From Macrostomum hystrix (lineage: Eukaryota > Platyhelminthes > Macrostomidae): a DNA stretch of 64,000 nt. The first letter of the stretch is position 1. Each line of letters begins with the position of its first letter. The DNA is taken from assembly GCA_950097015.1 (NCBI GenBank), contig CATNEN010000003.1, positions 13,931,001 through 13,995,000 of the forward strand. Direction: 5' to 3'. Positions 42,201-54,200 of the stretch are shown one piece after another. Made by a program: the position numbers and the translations under genes. Below the pieces are notes generated by a model. The model saw only the letters and a list, made by a program, of their open reading frames with translations, did no database searches and was not told the origin of the DNA.

Positions 42201-45200
42201 CATAAAACTATGAAATACAAATAACAGATGTTCAAGTGATTTCGGTTCATTTCGATTGTCAAGTTCTGCCGGCCGAGTGACTACCTCGCGGTCCCATCGA
42301 CTGCAACAGCTGTTGTTGTCTCCGACGTTCTCTTAATCGTTTAGTATACCTGGCTAATCCAGTTTTAAAGGGCTTATACGTGCCACCGTAGATGAATGCA
42401 TTTAGACTAGTATAGATAATAGCAAACCAGGCCAGTACAAATTGACCAGACTCCGTCTGACTGCTGGCACTTTTGGCTATGACAATCTTGTAGAGAAAAA
42501 ACGGAAGCCAGCAGACTAAAAAGCCGAAAATGATGCACGCGTTTGTTATCCAGCCTCGAAGATTTGCTTTTGTTCGCTCCCATTTGTTCTGTAGGTTGCT
42601 GCCACCTTTTAGAAGCGTAGGAAAAAAAATTATGTTTTCCTTAGAAAAATATTCCTATAATTAGAAGTTTTCCTGGAATTTTTCCGGTGTTTTCTAAGAC
42701 TTTCTGTTGATTACAGACTTTTAAAATCTGTATTCAAATTGGCCAGGACTTAAGAAAATAAATTCTACACTTTTGAAAGAAGTTTTTTAAGAAACAAAAT
42801 TTCGTTCACTATCTCAAATTCAAATTCGTGCGAAATTCCACAAGCGTGTTGTGACTGATGGTCCTGAACCCAAAATGGCCACATATATGTACCGCACAGC
42901 CTTTTCTGTGCCATAAAAATATCGCTAAAATAGTTTACGACCCACCTGACAGCCGAGTAGAAAGCAGAGAAAGCTAAAACGTCATAATGGATCGATTTTA
43001 AATCATTTTCCGTTATGGCTGTTACTTGAAATTCTTTTGTATTGGACGGCTTAGAACAGGGCGATTTCAGCAGTCTTCTTGTTAGAGCCTCGCCTGTGCC
43101 TCCGCTCAATCATCGTCGCCTTCACTTAAAAGCATCGTTTCAGATGCTGTTGTTAACACAACGTGTTTCTATTAATTATCACGTTCGGCACAGTTTCAGA
43201 GTTTCATAAGGCATAACTTCATCAAGATACTAAAGCTTCAGGAATGAAACTTCAGGGACGTTGAAACTTCAGGGAAGTGAAACTTCAGGGAAGTGAAACT
43301 TCAGGGACGTTGAAACTTCAGGGAAGTGAAACGTCAGGGAAGTGAAACTTCAGGGAAGTGAAACTTCAGGGAAGTGAAACTTCAGGGAAGTGAAGCTTCA
43401 GGGAAGTGAAACTTCAGGGAAGTGAAACTTCAGGGAAGTGAAACTTCAGGGAAGTGAAACTTCAGGGAAGTGAAACTTCAGGGAAGTGAAACTTCAGGGA
43501 AGTGAAACTTCAGGGAAGTGAAACTTCAGGGAAGTGAAACTTCAGGGAAGTGAAGCTTCAGGAAAGTGAAACTTCAGGGACGTTGAAACTTCAGGGAGTT
43601 AAAGCTTCATGGAGTTAAAACTTCAGGTGGTCAAAACTTCAGGGAGTTATAAAGATTCAGGTATTTAAAACCTTCAGGTAGTCAAAACTTCAGGGAGTTA
43701 AAACTTCATGGAGTTAAAACTCCAGGGAAGTGAAGCTTCAGGAAAGTGAAACTTCAGGGACGTTGAAACTTCAGGGAGTTAAAGCTTCATGGAGTTAAAA
43801 CTTCAGGTGGTCAAAACTTCAGGGAGTTATAAAGATTCAGGTATTTAAAACCTTCAGGTAGTCAAAACTTCAGGGAGTTAAAACTTCATGGAGTTAAAAC
43901 TCCAGGCAGTCAAAACATCAGGGAGTTAAAAAGATTCAGGGAGTTAAAGCTTCAGGTGGTCAAAACTTCAGGGAGTTAAAAAGATTCAGGTATTTAAAAC
44001 CTTCAGGTGGTCAAAACTTCAGGGAGATAAAACTTCAGGGAGTTAAAACTCCAGGCAGTCAAAACATCAGGGAGTTAAAAAGATTCAGGGAGTTAAAGCT
44101 TCAGGTGGTCAAAACTTCAGGGAGTTAAAAAGATTCAGGTATTTAAAACCTTCAGGTGGTCAAAACTTTAGGGAGATAAAACTTCAGGGAGTTAAAAAGA
44201 TTCAGGTATTAAAAAATTTCAGGTAGTCAAAACTTCAGGGAGTTAAAAGTGTATGGAGTTAAAGTAGATGTATAAGTAAGACAGGTCCCCAAAAAGTCAT
44301 ACCTTTCACTTCTCTATCTGCACCATCGGTAATGGCTTGCTGCTGTCTTCCATATTGACTGCTGATTGGCACCAGCGGCACTGAACTATGCTGCATCGCA
44401 CGCATTCGTCTGATATGTCGCCTCGAAATCACCAGAATAGTACCATAGCCTCCGAACAGCATGAGTATTAGGATTAGGAATAGTACAATTCTCACAATGA
44501 GCAGACTAATATCTGGTTGATTACCAATGCGACAAGATTTAGTATTAAACATCAGAGTACTGCCAGTGAATTCGTAGTAATAGCCGCTGATTGGTATTAT
44601 TCTGGTTGGCAGGCAGCTCAGAATGGCTATTCCTAGCCAAATGCCAAGCACTATGCCAATTACTTTCCTTCTCGTCATCACCCTCTCATAGCTATAAGGC
44701 CAATTGATCTGGTGTAGCTTGTCAAGGCCGATACTAACAGTTAACAGTAGGCCGGTGGTCAATGCCAAATAGTACATCCAGGCACCAAGATCAAGTTCAA
44801 GACGCGAACTCGGCCCGTATCCAGTTACTGCGTAGCGAAACGAAGTGCAAAGAAAACATAGACCGGCGCTTAGATCACTAACAGCCAGTGCCACCATGTA
44901 GATGCACTGGTTGTTATGCAGTGCCGGAGTCTGCTTCACAACTATGATAATCACTAGATTGGTTGGTATAGCCAGCACTGAGATTAATAGTACAATGCAT
45001 GCTCGCCAAAGCGCGTTCTCGTCTTTTGACAATTGACCGCACCCGAAGCAGTCCTCCCATTCGATAGTCAGGTTCTTGATACAGATGCTCCTGTGAAATG
45101 ATGAATGATTGTATTTCATTAGCTGCCGGATTTCCATGATCGCCTTGAGTGCCAACCTCCAAGGCACAGTGAGAGTGTACACTGCCTGACGATGAGAAAG

Positions 45201-48200
45201 TCGAACCCCTGACCTTAAGTCGTTCTAATCACTAGTCTACAAGCACTAGTTGTCAATGCTAGGCTTTTAAATATTTTTTATTCTGCTTGTCTTCCAGCCC
45301 GCCATGGACAAAAACTCAACAGCGAGGACCTCAACAACTCAGCTGCTGGATGAGGTCATTAAAAAACTGGAAGAAATGCATGCCAAAGGCACAGTTGGAA
45401 TGGTGAGTGCAAAACTTCTGTGCCTGGGAACAGGTGTTTTACATGTTTAACAACTTTAAAATATTCTCTTTTAATTTATTAAAATATCAGCTACCGAAGA
45501 TTATCGAATTCATCAAGTCTAGCGATCAGTTGTTGAAGGAACCGGAGTTGGTAAGTGCTAGTTTACTTCGCATATTATTTCTGTTTGTTTTTTTAGACAA
45601 AATTATAGCAAAATCTGCTTAAGTGGCAAAAACTGTACTTTCTTGTCGGTGCTAGGAAGAAACTCAACTTTTTTGCCAACATTATCGATAATCAATTTAT
45701 TCCAGGCGAAACAGCTAAAGTATAATTTACTATTTCTGTTTTTCAAGCTCTGACATTTTTTGCTTCTGCATTTTAAATTTTTCTTCTTCTGGGACTGCTA
45801 GTGTCTTCTAATGGGACTGCTGGTGTCTTCTTCTGGGACTGCTAGTGTCTTCTAATGGGACTGCTGGAGTCTTCTTCTGGGGCTGCTAGTGTCTTCTAAT
45901 GGGACTGCTAGTGTCTTCTAATGGGACTGCTAGTGTCTTCTTCTGGGGCTGCTAGTGTCTTCTAATGGGACTGCTAGTGTCTTCTAATGGGACTGCTAGT
46001 GTTTTCTTCTGGGACTGCTAGTGTCTTCTTCTGGGGCTGCTAGTGTCTTCTTCTGGGGCTGCTAGTGTCTTCTAATGGGACTGCTAGTGTCTTCTAATGG
46101 GACTGCTAGTGTCTTCTAATGGGACTGCTAGTGTCTTCTAATGGGACTGCTAGTGTCTTCTAATGGGACTGCTAGTGTCTTCTAATGGGACTGCTAGTGT
46201 CTTCTAATGGGACTGCTAGTGTCTTCTTCTGGGGCTGCTAGTGTCTTCTAATGGGACTGCTAGTGTCTTCTAATGGGACTGCTAGTGTTTTCTTCTGGGA
46301 CTGCTAGTGTCTTCTTCTGGGGCTGCTAGTGTCTTCTTCTGGGGCTGCTAGTGTCTTCTAATGGGACTGCTAGTGTCTTCTAATGGGACTGCTAGTGTCT
46401 TCTTCTGGGGCTGCTAGTGTCTTCTAATGGGACTGCTAGTGTCTTCTAATGGGACTGCTAGTGTCTTCTTCTGGGACTGCTAGTGTCTTCTTCTGGGACT
46501 GCTAGTGTCTTCTTCTGTGACTGCTAGTGTCTTCTTCTGTGACTGCTAGTGTCTTCTTCTGGGACTGCTAGTGTCTTCTTCTGGGACTGCTAGTGTCTTC
46601 TTCTGGGACTGCTGGTGTCTTCTAATGGAACTGCTAGTGTCTTCTTCTGGGACTGCTAGTGTCTTCTTCTGGGACTGCTAGTGTCTTCTAATGGGACTGC
46701 TGGTGTCTTCTTCTGGGACTGCTAGTGTCTTCTAATGGGACTGCTAGTGTCTTCTTCTGGGACTGCTAGTGTCTTCTTCTGGGACTGCTAGTGTCTTCTT
46801 CTGGTACTGCTAGTGTCTTCTAATGGGACTGCTAGTGTCTTCTTCTGGGACTGCTAGTGTCTTCTTCTGGGACTGCTGGTGTCTTCTAATGGGACTGCTA
46901 GTGTCTTCTTCTGGGACTGCTGGTGTCTTCTAATGGGACTGCTAGTGTCTTCTTCTGGGACTGCTGGTGTCTTCTAATGGGACTGCTAGTGTCTTCTTCT
47001 GGGACTGCTAGTGTCTTCTTCTGGGACTGCTGGTGTCTTCTAATGGGACTGCTGGTGTCTTCTTCTGGGACTGCTAGTGTCTTCTAATGGGACTGCTAGT
47101 GTCTTCTTCTGGGACTGCTAGTGTCTTCTTCTGGGACTGCTAGTGTCTTCTTCTGGTACTGCTAGTGTCTTCTAATGGGACTGCTAGTGTCTTCTTCTGG
47201 GACTGCTAGTGTCTTCTTCTGGGACTGCTGGTGTCTTCTAATGGGACTGCTGGTGTCTTCTTCTGGGACTGCTAGTGTCTTCTAATGGGACTGCTAGTGT
47301 CTTCTTCTGGGACTGCTAGTGTCTTCTAATGGGACTGCTAGTGTCTTCTTCTGGGACTGCTAGTGTCTTCTAATGGGACTGCTAGTGTCTTCTTCTGGGA
47401 CTGCTAGTGTCTTCTTCTGGGACTGCTAGTGTCTTCTAATGGGACTCTTGGACTCTTGGAGGACTTAGGTCTTTTACTGGGACTGTAGAGTTTTGAGCGA
47501 AACTCAGTACTATTGAGCTGTAAACTTACGACCATTAAATTTGATCTATAATGTTCTCAGTCTGTTGTATGTCTTTTAGTTGGGTCAAATTTCGGTGCAT
47601 TCCAAACAGGCTTGAGTAGGATATTTTGATAAGGTCTGTGAGGTCGGGCATTTTTTCTGAGGTTTAGAAAATGTTTCAGGGAAAAAACTTTTAGACTTTA
47701 ACTAGCACCAGGCTGTACCAGTTATTGTACATTTGTATAATATTTGATCTTACCTGATCACCTCATATTAGTGTGTAAGCTTTTTAATTCATTTAAATAA
47801 AATTAAAAACATGTTGCAATAACTTTTCTGCAATTCAAGTATGTTATCCAGTAACTGTTTAGTTTTGATTAGATGTCTAAATGTCACAAAATTGTTTGAG
47901 TTCGTATAAATATACCATTTTTACCTAGTTTTTATTTATAATTAATGTGTACTGTTTTAGCTATTTTGCCTGATAATCTTCTCTGTACTGTCTCATCTAC
48001 TCTCTTATCTACTCTCTTATCTACTCTCTTATCTACTGTATTATCTACTATCTTATCTACTGTCTTATCTACTGTCTTATCTACTATCTCATCTGCTATC
48101 TTATCTACTCTCTTATCTACGCTCTTATCTACTATCTTATCTACTGTCTTATCTACTGTCTTATCTACTATCATATATACTGTCTTATCTACTGTGTTAT

Positions 48201-51200
48201 CTACTGTCTTATCTACTGTCTTATCTACTGTCTTATCTACTGTCTTATCTACTGTCTTATCTACTGTCTTATCTAATATCTTATCTACTATCTTATCTAC
48301 TGTCTTATCTACTATCGTATCTACTTGTACTATCTCATCTACTATCTTCTTTACTGTCTTATCTACTTGTACTATCTCATCTACTATCTTATCTACTGTC
48401 TTATCTACTCTCTCATCTAATCTGTCCTCTGTTATCTTATCTACTCTCTCGTCTACTATCTTATCTACTCTCTCAACTACTGCCTTATCTACTCTCTCAT
48501 CTACTGACTTATCTACTCTCTCATCTACTGCCTTATTTACTCTCTCAACTACTGCCTTATCTACTCTCTCAACTACTGCCTTATCTACTCTCTCAACTAC
48601 TGCCTTATCTACTCTCTCAACTACTGCCTTGTCTACTCTCTCATCTACTGCCTTATCTACTCTCTCATCTACTGCCTTATCTACTATCTCATCTACTGCC
48701 TTATCTACTCTCTCATCTACTGCCTTATCTACTCTCTCAACTACTGCCTTATCTACTCTCTTATCTACTGCCTTATCTACTCTCATATCTACTTCCTTAT
48801 CTACTCTCTCAACTACTGCCTTATCTACTCTCTCAACTACTGCCTTATCTACTCTCTCAACTACTGCCTTATCTACTCTCTCAACTACTGCCTTATCTAC
48901 TCTCTCAACTACTGCCTTATCTACTCTCTCAACTACTGCCTTATCTACTCTCTCAACTACTGCCTTATCTACTCTCTCAACTACTGCCTTATCTACTCTC
49001 TCAACTACAGCCTTATCTACTCTCTCAACTACTGCCTTATCTATTATCTCAACTATTGCCTTATCTACTCTCTCAACTACTGCCTTATCTATTCTCTCAA
49101 CTACTGCCTTATCTATTCTCTCAACTACTTCCTTATCTACTCTCTCAACTACTGCCTTATCTATTCTCTCAACTACTGCCTTATCTATTCTCTCAACTAC
49201 TGCCTTATCTATTCTCTCAACTACTGCCTTATCTATTATCTCAACTACTGCCTTATCTACTCTCTTATCTACTGCCTTATCTACTCTCTTATCTACTTCC
49301 TTATCTACTCTCTCAACTACTGCCTTATCTACTCTCTAAACTACTGCCTTATCTATTCTCTCAACTACTGCCTTATCTATTCTCTCAACTACTGCCTTAT
49401 CTATTCTCTCAACTACTGCCTTATCTATTATCTCAACTATTGCCTTATCTACTCTCTCAACTACTGCCTTATCTATTCTCTCAACTACTGCCTTATCTAC
49501 TCTCTCAACTACTGCCTTATCTACTCTCTCAACTACTGCCTTATCTACTCTCTCAACTACTGCCTTATCTATTCTCTCAAGTACTGCCTTATCTACTCTC
49601 TCAACTACTGCCTTATCTACTCTCTCAACTACTGCCTTATCTACTCTCTCAACTACTGCCTTATCTACTCTCTCAACTACTGCCTTATCTACTCTCTCAA
49701 CTACTGACTTATCTACTCTCTCATCTACTGCCTTATTTACTCTCTCAACTACTGCCTTATCTACTCTCTCAACTACTGCCTTATCTACTCTCTCAACTAC
49801 TGCCTTATCTACTCTCTCAACTACTGCCTTATCTACTCTCTTATCTACTTCCTTATCTACTCTCTCAACTACTGCCTTATCTACTCTCTCAACTACTGCC
49901 TTATCTACTCTCTCAACTACTGCCTTATCTACTCTCTCAACTACTGCCTTATCTACTCTCTCAACTACTTCCTTATCTACTCTCTCAACTACTGCCTTAT
50001 CTATTCTCTCAACTACTGCCTTATCTATTCTCTCAACTACTGCCTTATCTATTCTCTCAACTACTGCCTTATCTATTATCTCAACTACTGCCTTATCTAC
50101 TCTCTTATCTACTGCCTTATCTACTCTCTTATCTACTTCCTTATCTACTCTCTCAACTACTGCCTTATCTATTCTCTCAACTACTGCCTTATCTATTCTC
50201 TCAACTACTGCCTTATCTATTCTCTCAACTACTGCCTTATCTATTCTCTCAACTACTGCCTTATCTATTATCTCAACTACTGCCTTATCTATTCTCTCAA
50301 CTACTGCCTTATCTATTCTCTCAACTACTGCCTTATCTACTCTCTCAACTACTGCCTTATCTACTCTCTCAACTACTGCCTTATCTACTCTCTCAACTAC
50401 TGCCTTATCTATTCTCTCAAGTACTGCCTTATCTACTCTCTCAACTACTGCCTTATCTACTCTCTCAACTACTGCCTTATCTACTCTCTCAACTACTGCC
50501 TTATCTACTCTCTCAACTACTGCCTTATCTACTCTCTCAACTACTGCCTTATCTACTCTCTAAACTACTGCCTTATCTATTCTCTCAACTACTGCCTTAT
50601 CTATTCTCTCAACTACTGCCTTATCTATTATCTCAACTACTGCCTTATCTACTCTCTCAACTACTGCCTTATCTATTCTCTCAACTACTGCCTTATCTAT
50701 TCTCTCAACTACTGCCTTATCTATTCTCTCAACTACTGCCTTATCTATTATCTCAACTACTGCCTTATCTACTCTCTTATCTACTGCCTTATCTACTCTC
50801 TTATCTACTTCCTTATCTACTCTCTCAACTACTGCCTTATCTACTCTCTCAACTATTGCCTTATTTACTCTCTCATCTACTGCCTTATCTACTGTCTTAT
50901 ATACTGTGTTATCTACTGTCTTATCTATTGTGTTATCTACTGTCTTATCTACTGTATTATCTACTGTCTTATCTACTGTCTTATCTACTCTCTTATCTAC
51001 TCTCTTATCTACTATCTTATCTACTATCTTATCTACTATCTTATCTACTATCTCATCTACTGCCTTATCTACTTTCATCTACTGCCTTATCTACTATCTC
51101 ATCTACTGCCTTATCTACTTTCATCTACTGCCTTATCTACTCTCTCATCTAATCTATCCTCTATTATCATATCTACTATATTATCTACTATCTTATCTAC

Positions 51201-54200
51201 TCTCTCATCTAATCTGTCCTCTGTTATCTTATCTACTCTCTCGGCTACTATCTTATCTACTCTCTCAACTACTTCCTTATCTACTCTCTCAACTACTGCC
51301 TTATCTACTCTCTCATCTAATCTATCCTCTATTTTCTTATCTACTCTCTTATCTACTATCTTATTTACTATCTTATTTACTATCTTATTTACTGTCTTAT
51401 CTACTCTCCTATCTGCCGTAGCATCTACTTTCTACTCTACCATAATAATTGCTCATTTTCCAGCAGCTACGGCCTATGTAGTATAGAATGTTCCCACTGA
51501 ACTCACACATTTTTGTCGTCTTCCATTGAAAAGTTGAAACGCTTGTTAGCTTCTTTTACTTATTTTCTCATTGAATAGTGAAATACGAATTCGCAGTTTT
51601 CTTTTTCTCGACTTTATATGCACAATTGGCACTGACTACATTTTCTACAGCTTTCGTCACATTTAACTATAGGGTATTGCCTCTGGGCCAATCAGGTTCT
51701 CCTTGATGCTCATCACATACATTTCGCTAAATATCTAAACATTTTTTGTACTTAGCTACTAAAAGTAGCATTTTTGTCTCTGAATCGTGTAGGTTTGTTT
51801 CTTATTCTTCTCATGGATCGCCTGAAGCTTCAGGATCATCAGGGAGAATATCTCAGGAATCGCCTGAAGCTTCAGGATCATCAGGGAGAATATCTGAGGG
51901 GTCGCCTGAAGCTTCAGGATGAATATCTCAGGGATCGCCTGAAGCTTCAGGATCATCAGGGAGAATATCTGAGGGGTCGCCTGAAGCTTCAGGATGAATA
52001 TCTCAGGGATCGCCTGAAGCTTCAGGATCATCAGGGTGAATATCTCAGGGATCGCCTGAAGCTTCAGGATCATCAGGGAGAATATCTCAGGGATCGCCTG
52101 AAGCTTCAGGATCATCAGGGTGAATATCTCAGGGATCGCCTGAAGCTTCAGGATCATCAGGGTGAATATCTCAGGGATCGCCTGAAGCTTCAGGATCATC
52201 AGGGAGAATATCTCAGGGATCGCCTGAAGCTTCAGGATCATCAGGGTGAATATCTCAGGGATCGCCTGAAGCTTCAGGATCATCAGGGTGAATATCTCAG
52301 GGATCGCCTGAAGCTTCAGGATCATCAGGGTGAATATCTCAGGGATCGCCTGAAGCTTCAGGATCATCATGGAGAATATCTCAGGTATCGACTAAAGAGC
52401 CAGATGTTTTAGATTTGAAATCTGAAATATCTGAGAAATCTGAAGCCTATAAAAAAAGTAAATTTAAAAAATCGTAAAAAATCTGAATTGATTTTGTACT
52501 GAAAATCTTTTTTGTTCATTATTATTTAGAGTGGAATATCAAATTTTAGGGTTTTGTGTGAGTCATTAATTTTCTTTCCATTTCATCACCAGCTCGTTTT
52601 CGCTTGGGCAAAAGTAACTTTCTCGTTTTAAAATAAGTAATAAATTTGACATTAAAATTTTTCAGATAATTTCGACTTTTAAGTCGGTTTTTTATGTGCA
52701 TTTGCAATATCAAATTTCCTTCCTTATCCGAGAAAGTTATAAAAAGCAAAAAAATCGTTTTAAAACGTTACTCGGAAGCTAAACGGTTTTTAATTTTAAA
52801 AAATTCGACAAGTATCTGATGCTGTTAGACAGTCTGTGGTGTGGTTAGACAGTCTCTGATGCTGTTAGACAATTTTTGGAGTGGTTAGACAGTCTCTGAT
52901 GCTGTTAGACAGTCTGTGGTGTGGTTAGACAGTCTCTGATGCTGTTAGACAATTTTTGGAGTGGTTAGACAGTCTCTGATGCTGTTAGACAGTCTGTGGT
53001 GTGGTTAGACAGTCTCTGATGCTGTTAGACAATTTTTGGAGTGGTTAGACAGTCTCTGATGCTGTTAGACAGTCTGTGGTGTGGTTAGACAGTCTCTGAT
53101 GCTGTTAGACAATTTTTGGAGTGGTTAGACAGTCTCTGATGCTGTTAGACAGTCTGTGGTGTGGTTAGACAGTCTCTGATGCTGTTAGACAATTTTTGGA
53201 GTGGTTAGACAGTCTCTGATGCTGTTAGACAGTCTGTGGTGTGGTTAGACAGTCTCTGATGCTGTTAGACAGTCTGTAATGCTGTTAGACAGTCTGTGGT
53301 GTGGTTAGACAGTCTCTGATGCTGTTAGACAGTCTCTGATGCTGTTAGACAATTTTTGGAGTGGTTAGACAGTCTCTGATGCTGTTAGACAGTCTGTAAT
53401 GCTGTTAGACAGTCTGTGGTGTGGTTAGACAGTCTCTGATGCTGTTAGACAGTCTCTGATGCTGTTAGACAATTTTTGGAGTGGTTAGACAGTCTCTGAT
53501 GCTGTTAGACAGTTTGTGGTGTGGTTAGACAGTCTCTGATGCTGTTAGACAGTCTGTAATGCTGTTAGACAGTCTGTGGTGTGGTTAGACAGTCTCTGAT
53601 GCTGTTAGACAGTCTGTGGTGTGGTTAGACAGTCTGTGGTGTGGTTAGACAGTCTGTGGTGTGGTTAGACAGTCTGTAATGCTGTTAGACAGTTTGTGGT
53701 GTGGTTAGACAGTCTCTGATGCTGTTAGACAGTCTGTAATGCTGTTAGACAGTCTGTGGTGTGGTTAGACAGTCTGTGGTGTGGTTAGACAGTCTGTGGT
53801 GTGGTTAGACAGTCTGTGGTGTGGTTAGACAGTCTGTAATGCTGTTAGACAGTTTGTGGTGTGGTTAGACAGTCTCTGATGCTGTTAGACAGTCTGTAAT
53901 GCTGTTAGACAGTTTGTGGTGTGGTTAGACAGTCTCTGATGCTGTTAGACAGTCTGTAATGCTGTTAGACAGTCTGTGGAGTGGTTAGACAGTCTGTGGT
54001 GTGGTTAGACAGTCTGTGGAGTGGTTAGACAGTCTGTGGAGTGGTTAGACAGTCTGTGGAGTGGTTAGACAGTCTCTGATGCTGTTAGACAGTCTGTAAT
54101 GCTGTTAGACAGTTTGTGGTGTGGTTAGACAGTCTCTGATGCTGTCAGACAGTCTGTGGAGTGGTTGGACAGTTTCTGATGCTGTTAGACAGTTTGTGGT

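Noticed and set aside
42765-43109. 114-codon minus-strand ORF as a middle GPCR exon
   Set aside because: The two GPCR exons already join in frame with good TM5-loop-TM6 continuity; this ORF has no recognised similarity and no clear acceptor. It remains unexplained.
45138-45182. Upstream start for the GPCR giving 15 extra residues
   Set aside because: It begins with GTG and lies in SINE-derived sequence; the ATG at 45137 is preferred.
49056-51152. 698-codon ORF (and overlapping 464-, 284- and 172-codon ORFs) on both strands
   Set aside because: Made entirely of the 12/24-bp array; the unit is a multiple of three, so open frames arise automatically. No domain, and the array lies within intron 21.
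51759-52412. ORFs of 203 and 212 codons with a 14-residue repeat
   Set aside because: 42-bp array inside intron 21; no start context, no non-repeat domain, and both strands are open.
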